Shown: positions 10,210 to 21,608 of the stretch, piece by piece | How the letters are laid out: each line of letters begins with the position of its first letter | Position numbering within the stretch: the first letter of the stretch is position 1 | DNA from: Actinomycetes bacterium | GTDB lineage: Bacteria; Actinomycetota; Acidimicrobiia; Acidimicrobiales; RAAP-2 | Assembly: GCA_021794995.1 (NCBI GenBank) | Contig: JAJYPY010000007.1 | Coordinates: 1 to 41,451, forward strand | Reading direction: 5' to 3' | DNA length: 41,451 nt | Position numbers and translations under genes: made by a program | Notes under the pieces: model-generated | Databases searched by the model: none | What the model was told of the DNA's origin: nothing | Seen by the model: only the letters and a program-made list of their open reading frames with translations

Positions 10210-12717
10210 TCACTCGCCTCCCGACACCCGCGCGACGGCGGCGACCGACTGGCCGCCGTCCAGGTTCATCACCCGCACGCCGGTCGCGTCTCGGCCCTGC
10301 GAGGCGATCTCCCTGACCGCCGTGCGGATCACCACGCCGCCCGTCGAGACGAGCAGGATCTCCTCGTCGAGCGCGACCATGAAGGCGGCGACCACCCTGC
10401 CCCGCTTTGCCGTGAGACGGATGCCACGCACGCCCTGGCCACCTCTGGTCTGGCGGTTGAACCGTTCGAGCTTGGTGCGCTTGCCGTAGCCGGCGTCGGT
10501 CACCATCAGGATGTCCGCGTCGTCTCGCGCGACGTCGAGTGAGACGAGCTCGTCTCCTTCTCGCAGCCGTATCCCGCGCACGCCCGCGGCATCTCGACCC
10601 ATTGGACGGACGTCGTCCTCGGAGAAGCGGATCGTCATACCCGAGCTCGTCACGGCGAACAGATCCTCGGACCCGGCGGTGGGCACCACGCGGACGAGCT
10701 CGTCGCCGTCGCGGAGATTGATCGCGATGAATCCCTCCCGACGGGACTTGTCGTATTCGCTGAACGCCGTCTTCTTGACCTGGCCGCGCGCGGTCGCGAA
10801 GACGAGGTAGTGGTCGGCCGGGAAGTCCCGCGTCTCCACCACCGCCTGGACCGTCTCGCCCGTCTCGAGCGGGAGAAGATTCACGAGAGCCGTGCCGCGA
10901 GCCGTGCGCTCCTTCATCGGAATCTCGTGACCGCGCAGGCGGTACACCTTCCCGCGGTTCGAGAACAAGAGGAGGTACGAGAGCGCCGTCGTGTGGACGA
11001 CGTGCGTGACGAGGTCCTCTTCTTTCAGCCTGGCTCCCTGCACGCCGCGTCCGCCTCTCCCCTGCGTGCGGAAGGCGTCGGCTGCGACAGACTTGATGTA
11101 GCCGGCCGCCGTCATGGTCACCACGATGTCCTCGTCGTCGACCAGGTCCTCCACACCGAGCTCGCCGGGGTCGTGCGTGATCACCGACCGGCGACCGTCG
11201 GCGAACTTGTCGCGGATCGCGGTCATCTCGGTGGCGATCACTGCGCGGAGCTTCACGGGGTCGGCCAAGATCGACCGCAGCTCGTCCATCGTCTCGCGCA
11301 GCTGGCGCATCTCCTCTTCGAGCTCGGACCTGCCGAGTCGCGTAAGGCGCCCGAGCGTCATGTCGAGAATGTGGTTTGCCTGCTCCTCGCTGAAAGAGAA
11401 GGGCGCCGACATGAGCGCGGTCCGCGCGGCCGGGCGGTCGTCGGACGACCGGATCGCCGCGATGACCGCGTCGAGCATGTCGATGGCCCGCAGCAGCCCT
11501 TCCACGATGTGTGCGCGCGCCTCGGCCTTGCGGAGCCGATACTCCGAGCGTCGGGTGACCACTTCGAGCTGGTGAGCCACGTAGTGGCTGAGGACCTGCG
11601 CGAGATTGAGCGTGCGCGGCACGCCATCGACGAGGGCGAGCATGTTCACGCTGAAGTTCGTCTGCAACGGCGTGTGCTTGTACAGTTTGTTGAGGACGAC
11701 GTTGGCATTGGCGTCGCGCTTCAAGCGGATGACGAGCCGGGTCTTCTTCCCGGCTGAGGAGTCGAGGACCTCGGCGATGCCGTCGATCTCCCCCGCGCGC
11801 ACGAGGTCGTCGATCTTCTGGTGGATGACCTGCACCGAGGTTTGGTAGGGGATCTCCGTCACGATGATGCGCGTGGCGTCGCGCCCTTCGTCTATCTCGG
11901 CGACCGCGCGCATCTTCACCGAGCCCCTGCCGGTCCGGTATGCGTCGAGGATCCCCTGGCGTCCGAGGATCTGGCCACCGGTCGGGAAGTCGGGGCCCTT
12001 CACGAACTGCATCAGCTCGTCCGGCGTGGCATCGGGGTGATCGAGCACGTAGACGGCGGCGTCGATCACCTCGGTCATGTTGTGCGGCGGGATGTTCGTC
12101 GCCATGCCGACCGCGATGCCCTGGGAGCCGTTCACGAGGAGATTCGGGAAACGGGCCGGGAGGACCACGGGCTGCTCTGCGCTGTTCGCGTAGTTCGGCT
12201 CGAAGTCGACGGTCTCCTCGTCGATGCCCGCCATGAGGTCGAGCGACAACGGCTGCAGGCGACACTCCGTGTAGCGCATCGCGGCGGGCCCCTCGTCGGG
12301 GCCGGGCCCGCCGAAGCTCCCGTGCCCATCGACCAGCGGGTGGCGCATCGAGAACTCCTGCACCATGCGCACGAGGGCGTCGTAGATCGCCGCGTCACCG
12401 TGCGGGTGGTACGTCCCCATCACCTCTCCCACCACCGCGGCGCACTTCACGTGCGGGCGGTCGGGGCGGAGGTTCTGGTCGAACATCGAGTAGAGGATGC
12501 GTCGGTGCACCGGCTTGAGACCGTCGCGCACGTCGGGCAGCGCCCGAGACACGATGACCGACATGGAGTACTCGAGGAAGGAGCGCTCCATCTCTTCTTG
12601 GATCTCGATCGGTTCGATGAAGCCGAGCACTTCGTCGCCTCCGTCGCCTCCGTCGCCGGGCGGCGCCCCCGCGCTGCCGTTCGCAGAGGTCCCCTGGGTG
12701 CTCGGTCGTCTCGCCAT
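10210..12717 (-). CDS. gyrA: DNA gyrase subunit A
   Basis: SVIVSRALPDVRDGLKPVHRRILY, GTYHPHGDAAIYD, AAMRYTECRL; adjacent gyrB. Confidence 0.98.
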   Translation of the reverse strand: MARRPSTQGTSANGSAGAPPGDGGDGGDEVLGFIEPIEIQEEMERSFLEYSMSVIVSRALPDVRDGLKPVHRRILYSMFDQNLRPDRPHVKCAAVVGEVMGTYHPHGDAAIYDALVRMVQEFSMRHPLVDGHGSFGGPGPDEGPAAMRYTECRLQPLSLDLMAGIDEETVDFEPNYANSAEQPVVLPARFPNLLVNGSQGIAVGMATNIPPHNMTEVIDAAVYVLDHPDATPDELMQFVKGPDFPTGGQILGRQGILDAYRTGRGSVKMRAVAEIDEGRDATRIIVTEIPYQTSVQVIHQKIDDLVRAGEIDGIAEVLDSSAGKKTRLVIRLKRDANANVVLNKLYKHTPLQTNFSVNMLALVDGVPRTLNLAQVLSHYVAHQLEVVTRRSEYRLRKAEARAHIVEGLLRAIDMLDAVIAAIRSSDDRPAARTALMSAPFSFSEEQANHILDMTLGRLTRLGRSELEEEMRQLRETMDELRSILADPVKLRAVIATEMTAIRDKFADGRRSVITHDPGELGVEDLVDDEDIVVTMTAAGYIKSVAADAFRTQGRGGRGVQGARLKEEDLVTHVVHTTALSYLLLFSNRGKVYRLRGHEIPMKERTARGTALVNLLPLETGETVQAVVETRDFPADHYLVFATARGQVKKTAFSEYDKSRREGFIAINLRDGDELVRVVPTAGSEDLFAVTSSGMTIRFSEDDVRPMGRDAAGVRGIRLREGDELVSLDVARDDADILMVTDAGYGKRTKLERFNRQTRGGQGVRGIRLTAKRGRVVAAFMVALDEEILLVSTGGVVIRTAVREIASQGRDATGVRVMNLDGGQSVAAVARVSGGE

Positions 12718-12732
12718 CGCGCGGGTGCCTCC

Positions 12733-14772
<2,040 letters not shown>

Positions 14773-14847
14773 CCCGACCGTCGGCCCGGAGCGCCGCTTC
14801 ACTGCGTGAGAAACGGTCGGCACCGCGCGGACGCGCGCGCCCTGCGG

Positions 14848-15273
14848 TCACCGCCGGACGACGACCTCGAGGTGCTCGAGGGTCTCCCCCGTGCGCTCGC
14901 GCAGGCGATCGAGAATACCGGGTGCGAGCGCGCGGACCTGGGTGGCCCACGGCGGCTGGTCGACGGCGACCACGAGGACCGCCGACTCGAGGCGCAGGGG
15001 CCGCGTGTGGCGGGCCAGGGAGGGACCCACGATCTCCTCCCAGCGCGTGAAGACGGTTCCCCACACCGCCGCTGACGGGGGCGCGGAACCCTCTGTTCCC
15101 ATCGTGGCCCGGCGACCCCTCGACGACGGGGCCGAGAGGCCGCGCAGCACGTCATCGAGCGACTCGGTCACGCGTCGAGGACCTTGGTCCGAGCCGGCGC
15201 CACGCACACGCCGGCGCGGCGGCGTCCACGGCGCGGGCCCCTGCCGCTCCTCCCATCTCCGGGGCCCGCTCAC
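14848..15273 (-). CDS. dciA: DUF721 / DciA family protein (predicted helicase-loading factor)
   Basis: VFTRWEEIVGPSLARHTRPLRLESAVLVVAVDQPPWATQVRALAPGILDRLRE; start overlaps recF stop by 4 bp; placed between recF and gyrB as in other actinobacteria. Confidence 0.85.
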   Translation of the reverse strand: MSGPRRWEERQGPAPWTPPRRRVRGAGSDQGPRRVTESLDDVLRGLSAPSSRGRRATMGTEGSAPPSAAVWGTVFTRWEEIVGPSLARHTRPLRLESAVLVVAVDQPPWATQVRALAPGILDRLRERTGETLEHLEVVVRR

Positions 15274-16394
15274 CCCCGCACACCGATCGCGCGCACATCG
15301 ACGACCGCGGCCACCTCGACCCCTTCGGGCAGCGCCATGGTGGTCGTGAGGAGGGCCTGGCCGGGGGGAAGGTGGCGGACCAGGGCGCGGCAGCGATCCC
15401 GGTCGAGCTCGGAGAAGACGTCGTCGAGGAGCAGGAGCGGCGCAGCACCGGACCGCTCGGTCACGAGGGCGTGGATGCCCAGGCGCAGCGCGAGCGCGAG
15501 GCTGCGCTGCTCACCTTGGGACGCGTGCAGGCGTGCGTCACGTCCTGTGATCGCGCACCACACCTCGTCGCGCTGGGGACCGACGGTCGACGTTGCCCGG
15601 CGCACGTCCTCGGTCCGGCGCTGGACCAATGCCGCCGCGAGGGGTCCGTCCCACCCGGGGCGGTACTCCATGGAGACCGCTTTCTGACCGGACCTGTGGC
15701 ATGCCGTGCGGTCGTGGCCGGCCAGGGCGGCGTACGCGTGCGCAACGCGCGGCTCGAGGTCGGCGACGAGCGCGCGACGTGCCTCGGACACTTCTTCTCC
15801 ACTCGCAACGAGTCGTTCGTCCCACACGTCCAGCGTGGCCGCCACCTCGGCGCTGAGCCGGCCGGCCGCTTGACGAAGCAGCGCGCCGCGCTGGCGCAGG
15901 ACCCGCTCGAGGGCGTCGAGCGCGGCCCCCGCCTTGTGGTCGACGATCCCGAGCGCGCCGTCGAGGAGATCCCTCCGCCTGGCCGGCGGTCCCTGTACGA
16001 GGCCGAGGTCGTCCGGTGAGAACACCGTCGTCGGAACCGCACGCGACAACTCGCTGCGCGCCTGGACGGTGCGGCGGTTGACGAGCGTCCGTGCGCCACC
16101 CCCAACGCGCAGCTCGCTCTCGACCGTCACGCGTCGCCCTTCGCGCTCGAGCTCGGCGCGCACAATGGCGCGTTCGCAGCCGATCCGCACCATGGCGTCA
16201 CGTGAGGTGGTACGAAACGACCGCTGCGTCCCGAGGTACGCGACCGCTTCGAGCACCGTCGTCTTTCCCGAGCCGTTGGGCCCGGTGATGAGGGTGGTGC
16301 CGTCGCGTGCAACGTCGAGGGTGGCTTCGACGAACGCCCGGATGTCGTGAAGCTTGAGGTGTGCCAGGCGCGCGCCGCGGTCCGGTCCGCTCAC
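15270..16394 (-). CDS. recF: DNA replication and repair protein RecF
   Basis: LKLHDIRAF...LITGPNGSGKTTVLEAVAYLGTQRSFR, SQGEQRSLALALRL, LLLDDVFSELD. GTG at 16394 avoids the overlap with dnaN implied by the ORF track. Confidence 0.95.
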   Translation of the reverse strand: MSGPDRGARLAHLKLHDIRAFVEATLDVARDGTTLITGPNGSGKTTVLEAVAYLGTQRSFRTTSRDAMVRIGCERAIVRAELEREGRRVTVESELRVGGGARTLVNRRTVQARSELSRAVPTTVFSPDDLGLVQGPPARRRDLLDGALGIVDHKAGAALDALERVLRQRGALLRQAAGRLSAEVAATLDVWDERLVASGEEVSEARRALVADLEPRVAHAYAALAGHDRTACHRSGQKAVSMEYRPGWDGPLAAALVQRRTEDVRRATSTVGPQRDEVWCAITGRDARLHASQGEQRSLALALRLGIHALVTERSGAAPLLLLDDVFSELDRDRCRALVRHLPPGQALLTTTMALPEGVEVAAVVDVRAIGVRG

Positions 16395-16437
16395 GGTGCA
16401 CGCTCGTCCGTGCCAGGTCTCCCGGAACGGGCGGCGG

Positions 16438-17565
16438 TCAGGAGACCCGCACCGGCATGAGCAGGTACCGGAAATCGTCACGGGACGCGGCGCGCACGGT
16501 CGCGGGACGGGCGGGGTTGTCGGTCTCGATGAACACCTCGTCGTCGAGAACGGCATCCACGCCGTCGATCAGGTAGCTCGGGTTGAAGGCGACCACGAGA
16601 TCCTCGCCGGTGAAATCGCCTTCCACGGTCTCGCTCGCGTCGCCGATCTCTTGTGACACGACGCTCAGGTCCACGCCGTTGGGTCGCATGGAAAGGCGCA
16701 CCGGCGTGGTGTTGTCCCGTACGAGCAGACGGACACGACGCAGCGCCGCGACCAAAGAGTCCCTCCCGACGTGGAGCCGGTTCGGATAGTGATCCGGGAT
16801 GAGCTGGCGATAGTCGGGATAGGTGCCCTCGAGCAGTCGCGTCGAGATACGGGTGGGACCGCAGGTGAAGGTCATGTCAGAGACTCCCGGCGAGACTCCG
16901 ATCTCGGCTCCGGGACCCTCGTTTGCGCTCGCGGCCGCCTGTCCAGGCGTGAGACGTTGCAGCTCGGCCAGCGCCCGCGCAGGAACCAGCACGTCGTCGG
17001 TGCCGTCAAACGCCGCGGTCCCGTGCACGTCACGAAGCGCAAGACGATAAGAGTCCGTTGCCACGAGCCGGACGCCATGACCCGCCGTCGTGAGCAGCAC
17101 ACCCGTGAGGAGAGGACGCGCGTCGTCGTTGGATGCCGCCCGGACGACCTGGCGCAACGCTTCGAAGAGCGCAGCACGAGGAAACCTCACCGTCGGCGGA
17201 GGGGGAAGAGGGAGTGAGGGAAACTCGACTGCAGGGAAGGACCGCAGCCCGAAGTGGGCACGCGCCGAAGAGATCTCCACCTTCTCCTCATCGGACTCGA
17301 CGGTCACCGCGCCGGCCTCGAGTGCCCGCACGACGTCGGCCGTCAACCGTCCGGGGACGACGCAGGCGCCGTCTTCGAGGCCGATCACCTCGTGCTCCAC
17401 CCGTACCGTCAGATCCAGATCCGTGCCCGTCACCTCGAGCCGGTTTCCCTCGGCGCGCAGCATCAGCCCGGACAGCACCGCCGACGTGGTGCCACGTCCG
17501 CCCGCCGCTCGTCCCGCGGTGGCCAGCACCTCGGCAAGAGAGTCGCGCTCCGACCGGAATTTCAC
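16438..17565 (-). CDS. dnaN: DNA polymerase III beta subunit (sliding clamp)
   Basis: MKFRSERDSLAEVL, FEALRQVVRAASNDDARPLLTGVLL, VATDSYRLA, C-terminal YLLMPVRVS. Confidence 0.97.
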   Translation of the reverse strand: MKFRSERDSLAEVLATAGRAAGGRGTTSAVLSGLMLRAEGNRLEVTGTDLDLTVRVEHEVIGLEDGACVVPGRLTADVVRALEAGAVTVESDEEKVEISSARAHFGLRSFPAVEFPSLPLPPPPTVRFPRAALFEALRQVVRAASNDDARPLLTGVLLTTAGHGVRLVATDSYRLALRDVHGTAAFDGTDDVLVPARALAELQRLTPGQAAASANEGPGAEIGVSPGVSDMTFTCGPTRISTRLLEGTYPDYRQLIPDHYPNRLHVGRDSLVAALRRVRLLVRDNTTPVRLSMRPNGVDLSVVSQEIGDASETVEGDFTGEDLVVAFNPSYLIDGVDAVLDDEVFIETDNPARPATVRAASRDDFRYLLMPVRVS

Positions 17566-17887
17566 CGCGCCATCCTTTCATCGGTGCCATGGGGTGTTCC
17601 TGCGTACAACGGACGCATGGCCAACGCACCATGTGCTCCGAGGTGGTGTGAGACAGAAGTATGGGGGTAGTAGTGCTGTGGATTGTGGACGGCGCCGGGT
17701 CGTCGCTGGTCGGGTGCGTTCGGGCGTCCCCCGGACCGCGCGGCGAACCGAGAGGACGAAGGCCGCGCGACCCCTAGCGGGCGACACCCTGTGGACGGGA
17801 GGGGGACGCGTCCCCAGGATCCACCGAGGCCGTCCACAGGAGTCACGATGGGGCGCGTCACGATGGGGCGCGTCACGGTGGTGCCGG
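17566..17887. other. putative oriC (dnaA-dnaN intergenic) with degenerate DnaA boxes
   Basis: TGTGGATTG 17677-17685, TGTGGACGG 17684-17692 and 17790-17798, reverse CCGTCCACA 17830-17838, between dnaA and dnaN. Confidence 0.7.
17842..17877. repeat. 15-bp direct repeat (GTCACGATGGGGCGC x2 plus partial) at the dnaA-proximal edge of oriC
   Basis: Exact copies at 17842-17856 and 17857-17871, partial 17872-17877. Confidence 0.9.
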
Positions 17888-19249
17888 TCACGTGCCGGAT
17901 CGGATCTGGACCGTGAGCTCGGTGACCTGCTCGTAGAGCTGGCGGCGCTCCTTCATGTGGGTCGTGATCTTGTCGACGGCATGGATCACGGTCGTGTGGT
18001 CCCGGCCGCCGAAGACGCGTGCAATCGCGGGGTAGCTGTAGTCCGTGAGGTTCCGCACGAGGTACATCGCCACCTGGCGTGCCGTGACCAGGGGACGGGT
18101 CCTGCTCGGCCCACAGATGGCGTCGATGGTGAACCCGTAGCTCGCTGCGGTCGCTTCGAGGATCATCTGGGGCGTGATCCGCCGGGGCTCGACGCTCGAA
18201 ACGATGTCGGCAAGGACGCGTTCGGCGAGCTCGAGGGAGATGGCTTCTCGGCTCAGGCTGGCAAAGGCGGTCACGCGGATGAGGGCGCCTTCGAGCTCGC
18301 GGATGTTGTTCTTCACGTGCGTGGCGATGAATTCGAGCACGTCGTCGGGAATGTCGTCGTGGTCGTCCTCGGCTTTCTTGCGCAGGATCGCCAGACGAGT
18401 CTCCAGGTCGGGAGGGTCCACTTCGGTGATGAGCCCGGACAAGAACCGGCTCCGGAGCCGGTCCTCGAGCGTCTCGATGGATTTGGGTGGGCGGTCCGAG
18501 GTGAGCACGATCTGCTTTCCTGCACCGTGCAGATCGTTGTACGTGTGGAAAAACTCCTCTTGGAGCCCCTCTTTGTTCTCCATGAACTGGACGTCGTCGA
18601 TCAGCAGCACGTCGCACTCGCGGTAGCGGCGCTTGAACGCGATCGTCGTCGCCTGGCGGAGCGAGTCCACGAAGTCGTTCATGAACGTCTCGGTCGTCAG
18701 GTATAAGACGGTGCGGGAGGCGAAATTCTCCTGGACGTAGTTTCCGATGGCGTGGAGCAGATGCGTCTTGCCGAGCCCGGAATCCCCATAGATGAACAAG
18801 GGGTTGTACGAGCGGCCGGGCGTCTCGGCGACCGCCTGCGCGGCGGCGTGCGCGAGGCGGTTGGACGACGCGGCCACGAAGCTCTCGAACGTGAAACGGG
18901 GATCGAGAGACACCGCGGCACCTTCACGAGGCCGATCGGCCCGCGGTGCGGCCAGCGGTGCAGGTGGCGGTGCGGCCAGCGGTGCAGGTGGCGGTGCGGA
19001 TCGCTCTGCGACCTGGAGGCGCACACCGACTGCATGCCCGGCGGCTGAGGACACCGTCTGCTCGATCAAGGGGAGAAATCGCCCCTCGACCCGCTCGCGC
19101 ACGACCGCGTTCGGCACGCCGAGCGTGATGGTGTCGCCGTCATAGGACACCGGTTCGATGCTCGACAGCCACATCTGCCACGTCGTGTCGGACACCTGGT
19201 CGCGAAGCGGTGCTGCGCATCTGGTCCACAGGACAGCGGTCTCGTCCAC
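17888..19249 (-). CDS. dnaA: chromosomal replication initiator protein DnaA
   Basis: [50 protein letters not shown] track starts at 19315; GTG at 19249 with GGAGGAG upstream preferred ([11 protein letters not shown]...). Confidence 0.97.
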   Translation of the reverse strand: MDETAVLWTRCAAPLRDQVSDTTWQMWLSSIEPVSYDGDTITLGVPNAVVRERVEGRFLPLIEQTVSSAAGHAVGVRLQVAERSAPPPAPLAAPPPAPLAAPRADRPREGAAVSLDPRFTFESFVAASSNRLAHAAAQAVAETPGRSYNPLFIYGDSGLGKTHLLHAIGNYVQENFASRTVLYLTTETFMNDFVDSLRQATTIAFKRRYRECDVLLIDDVQFMENKEGLQEEFFHTYNDLHGAGKQIVLTSDRPPKSIETLEDRLRSRFLSGLITEVDPPDLETRLAILRKKAEDDHDDIPDDVLEFIATHVKNNIRELEGALIRVTAFASLSREAISLELAERVLADIVSSVEPRRITPQMILEATAASYGFTIDAICGPSRTRPLVTARQVAMYLVRNLTDYSYPAIARVFGGRDHTTVIHAVDKITTHMKERRQLYEQVTELTVQIRSGT

Positions 19250-19277
19250 CTGCTCCTCCGCACCCCCGAGGCGATCA

Positions 19278-19309
19278 TCGTCCACAGCATGGTCCACAGG
19301 TGTGGAACA
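19278..19309. promoter_or_regulatory. cluster of three DnaA-box-like sequences upstream of / at the dnaA start
   Basis: TCGTCCACA 19278-19286, TGGTCCACA 19290-19298, TGTGGAACA 19301-19309. Confidence 0.5.
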
Positions 19310-19556
19310 CAGCACCGGCGTGGTCGGTCGAACCTACACCGTTCCGGCTCCGCCGACTAGTGGCACGGCGGATGCCCCGAAAGCCCGTGGTGCGCACCGA
19401 CGCCTGGTTCGCCCCCGACTAGTGTGGGCGACGTGCCGTCGCGTACGATCGCGCGGCAACATCGCGACCCACTCGGGGTTCTGTGATGGTCCGTGCGCCG
19501 GCGCCGGCCCAGGGTGGGCCCCCGTTGCCGGGCAACGCGGCGAAAGGCGTACCGAC

Positions 19557-19691
19557 GTGAAGCGTACCTACCAACCCAACACGCGCAAGCGAGCGAAGCG
19601 GCACGGGTTCCGCCACCGCATGTCCACGCGCGCCGGGCGAGCGATCCTGAAGGCGAGACGGCTCAAGGGGCGTCATCGGCTGACGGTGTGA
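19557..19691 (+). CDS. rpmH: 50S ribosomal protein L34
   Basis: [44 protein letters not shown], complete 44 aa. Confidence 0.98.
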   Translation: MKRTYQPNTRKRAKRHGFRHRMSTRAGRAILKARRLKGRHRLTV

Positions 19692-19720
19692 GCCCGCGCC
19701 GGCCCGCATCCTCGAGGACG

Positions 19721-20068
19721 ATGCCACCCGTGGTGGGAAGGATCCGCCGCAGCGACACGTTTCGTGCGCTCGCGCGTCCGCAGGGGCGCGGGGCGAGCGG
19801 CCCGGTCACCGTCGTGTTCAGCCGCCGGACGAGCGAGCCGGCCGCATTCCCCCTCGTCGGCTACGCCGTCGGACGGCGCCATGGCGGCGCCGTCGCGCGG
19901 AATCGGCTCCGCAGGAGGTTGCGGGCGGCCGTGCGCGACACGGCCGCTGCGCTTCCTCCCGGCGCCTATCTCGTGCGTGCCACGACGTCGGCGACCTCCC
20001 TCGGCGCCGACGAGCTCCGCCGAGCGGTGGCGGTTGCCGCCCGGACGGCGGCAGGGGGCGCGGCGTGA
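19721..20068 (+). CDS. rnpA: ribonuclease P protein component
   Basis: [27 protein letters not shown] (RNR motif), directly after rpmH. Confidence 0.93.
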   Translation: MPPVVGRIRRSDTFRALARPQGRGASGPVTVVFSRRTSEPAAFPLVGYAVGRRHGGAVARNRLRRRLRAAVRDTAAALPPGAYLVRATTSATSLGADELRRAVAVAARTAAGGAA

Positions 20069-20370
20069 CCGTGCGGCGCATGGGTGGTGATGCCGGGATC
20101 GGCGCTCGGGGCTCACCGGGGACGCGCGCCGCACTCGCCGCACTCCGTGCCTATCAGGCCGCGCGCGCCGGGTACGCGTCGCCCTGCCGGTTCTATCCGA
20201 GCTGCTCGGCATACGCTGTCGAAGCGGTGGAGCGCTACGGCGCGGGCACCGGGCTGTGGCTGGCCGCTCGGCGCATCGCGCGCTGCCGCCCGCTCGGGGG
20301 CCGCGGGGTCGACCTGGTGCCTCTCGAGCCCCGGCGTCACCGCCGCACGAGGGGACGATCGTGCACCTGA
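20065..20370 (+). CDS. yidD: membrane protein insertion efficiency factor YidD
   Basis: [53 protein letters not shown] overlap with rnpA stop. Confidence 0.95.
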   Translation: MTVRRMGGDAGIGARGSPGTRAALAALRAYQAARAGYASPCRFYPSCSAYAVEAVERYGAGTGLWLAARRIARCRPLGGRGVDLVPLEPRRHRRTRGRSCT

Positions 20371-21605
20371 GCCCGTTTCTCGCTGAAAATGCCCTGTTCA
20401 AGACCGTCGGGGACATCTTCCATCCGCTGTTCGTCCTGATCGCCGACGTCCTCGCGTGGATCTACGCCATCGTTCCCACATACGCGGTGGCGATCATCCT
20501 GCTCACGATCCTGATCATGGCGTTGATGACGCCGCTCACGATCAAGAGCACGCGCTCGATGCTGGCGATGCAGACGCTGCAGCCCGAGATGCAGAAGCTG
20601 CGCGCAAAGTACAAGGGCCCGGAGAACCGCCAGCAGCTGAACGAAGAGATGATGAAGCTGTACCGCGAGCAGGGGGTGAGCCCAACGGGCGGCTGCCTGC
20701 CGATGTTCCTTCAGATGCCGGCCTTCATCGTCCTGTACGACACCATTCGCGGGCTCGCGAACACGGTGAAGAAGGGCGCCTTCATGGGCACAGGCAGGGT
20801 GCGCTGCACGCACCTCGTGTGTGCCACACCGCGCTACGTGCCGCACAGCTCGGCGATCTACAGGAACCTCAGGAAGACGCCGGGCGTCATGCACTCGCTC
20901 GGGCTGAACCTCGCCGCCAAACCCCTGACACATCGAGGCGTCTGGTACGACTACGTCCCGTACTTCGCGCTGCTCGCCGTCGCGGTCGCCCTGCAGTATT
21001 TCCAGATGGCGCAGATGACGAGAAGGAACAAGCGCAACAACACCGCGCAGCCGATGCCCCAACAGATGCAGACCATGCAGCGCGTGATGCCGCTGATCTT
21101 CGCCTACATCTACTTCCTGGTGCCCGCCGGCGTGGTCGTCTACATGATCATGTCGTCGGCGATCCGGGTGTTGACCCAGGACTTGATCTTCCGCCACGGA
21201 CTCGTCCAACCTGGCGGCCAAGGGCGCCAGGTTGGTGGAGGCAAACCCCAGCCCAAGCCCGCCGGGGCGATCGACGCCTCGGCAAGCCCGGCGGCGCCGA
21301 AGCGCCCGCCCGCCCCCGCCGCAGCGCAGGACCAGTCCGCTGCGCCAGCCGCTGCGCTTCCCGAGGCCGGCTCCGTGCCACCGGCTGGCGAGCGACGGAC
21401 GCTGCCCTTCAGAGCTCGGCGCGCCAGCCCACCGGACTCCGGGGCGACGGCAGGAACCAGCGATCGAGCTCCCGCTCGGGGCACCCCGGCGAGGGACGGA
21501 CGTCAGCGACGAGGCGGGTCGAACGGTACTACTAATGGTAGTACCGCTCCCTCGCCGAAGCAGCACCCCCGATCGAAGTCCAAGCGCGCGCGGAAGGCTC
21601 GTTGA
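20361..21605 (+). CDS. yidC: membrane protein insertase YidC/OxaA family
   Basis: Start GTG 20361 ([24 protein letters not shown]), [48 protein letters not shown]; long disordered C-terminal tail. Confidence 0.93.
   Translation: MHLSPFLAENALFKTVGDIFHPLFVLIADVLAWIYAIVPTYAVAIILLTILIMALMTPLTIKSTRSMLAMQTLQPEMQKLRAKYKGPENRQQLNEEMMKLYREQGVSPTGGCLPMFLQMPAFIVLYDTIRGLANTVKKGAFMGTGRVRCTHLVCATPRYVPHSSAIYRNLRKTPGVMHSLGLNLAAKPLTHRGVWYDYVPYFALLAVAVALQYFQMAQMTRRNKRNNTAQPMPQQMQTMQRVMPLIFAYIYFLVPAGVVVYMIMSSAIRVLTQDLIFRHGLVQPGGQGRQVGGGKPQPKPAGAIDASASPAAPKRPPAPAAAQDQSAAPAAALPEAGSVPPAGERRTLPFRARRASPPDSGATAGTSDRAPARGTPARDGRQRRGGSNGTTNGSTAPSPKQHPRSKSKRARKAR
21206..21235. repeat. perfect 11-bp inverted repeat inside yidC (CCAACCTGGCG-N8-CGCCAGGTTGG)
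   Basis: Read directly; arms 21206-21216 and 21225-21235. Confidence 0.85.
21524..21546. repeat. 9-bp inverted repeat near yidC 3' end (CGGTACTAC-TAATG-GTAGTACCG)
   Basis: Read directly; arms 21524-21532 and 21538-21546. Confidence 0.85.
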
Positions 21606-21608
21606 ACC

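Noticed and set aside
12437-12460. TTCACGTG-containing sequence in gyrA as a possible parS
   Set aside because: Only the centre matches (CACTTCACGTGCGGG); flanks diverge and it lies in conserved gyrA coding sequence.
17090-18706. 538-aa + strand ORF crossing dnaN, oriC and dnaA
   Set aside because: Crosses two core genes on the opposite strand and the intergenic region; not plausible as coding.
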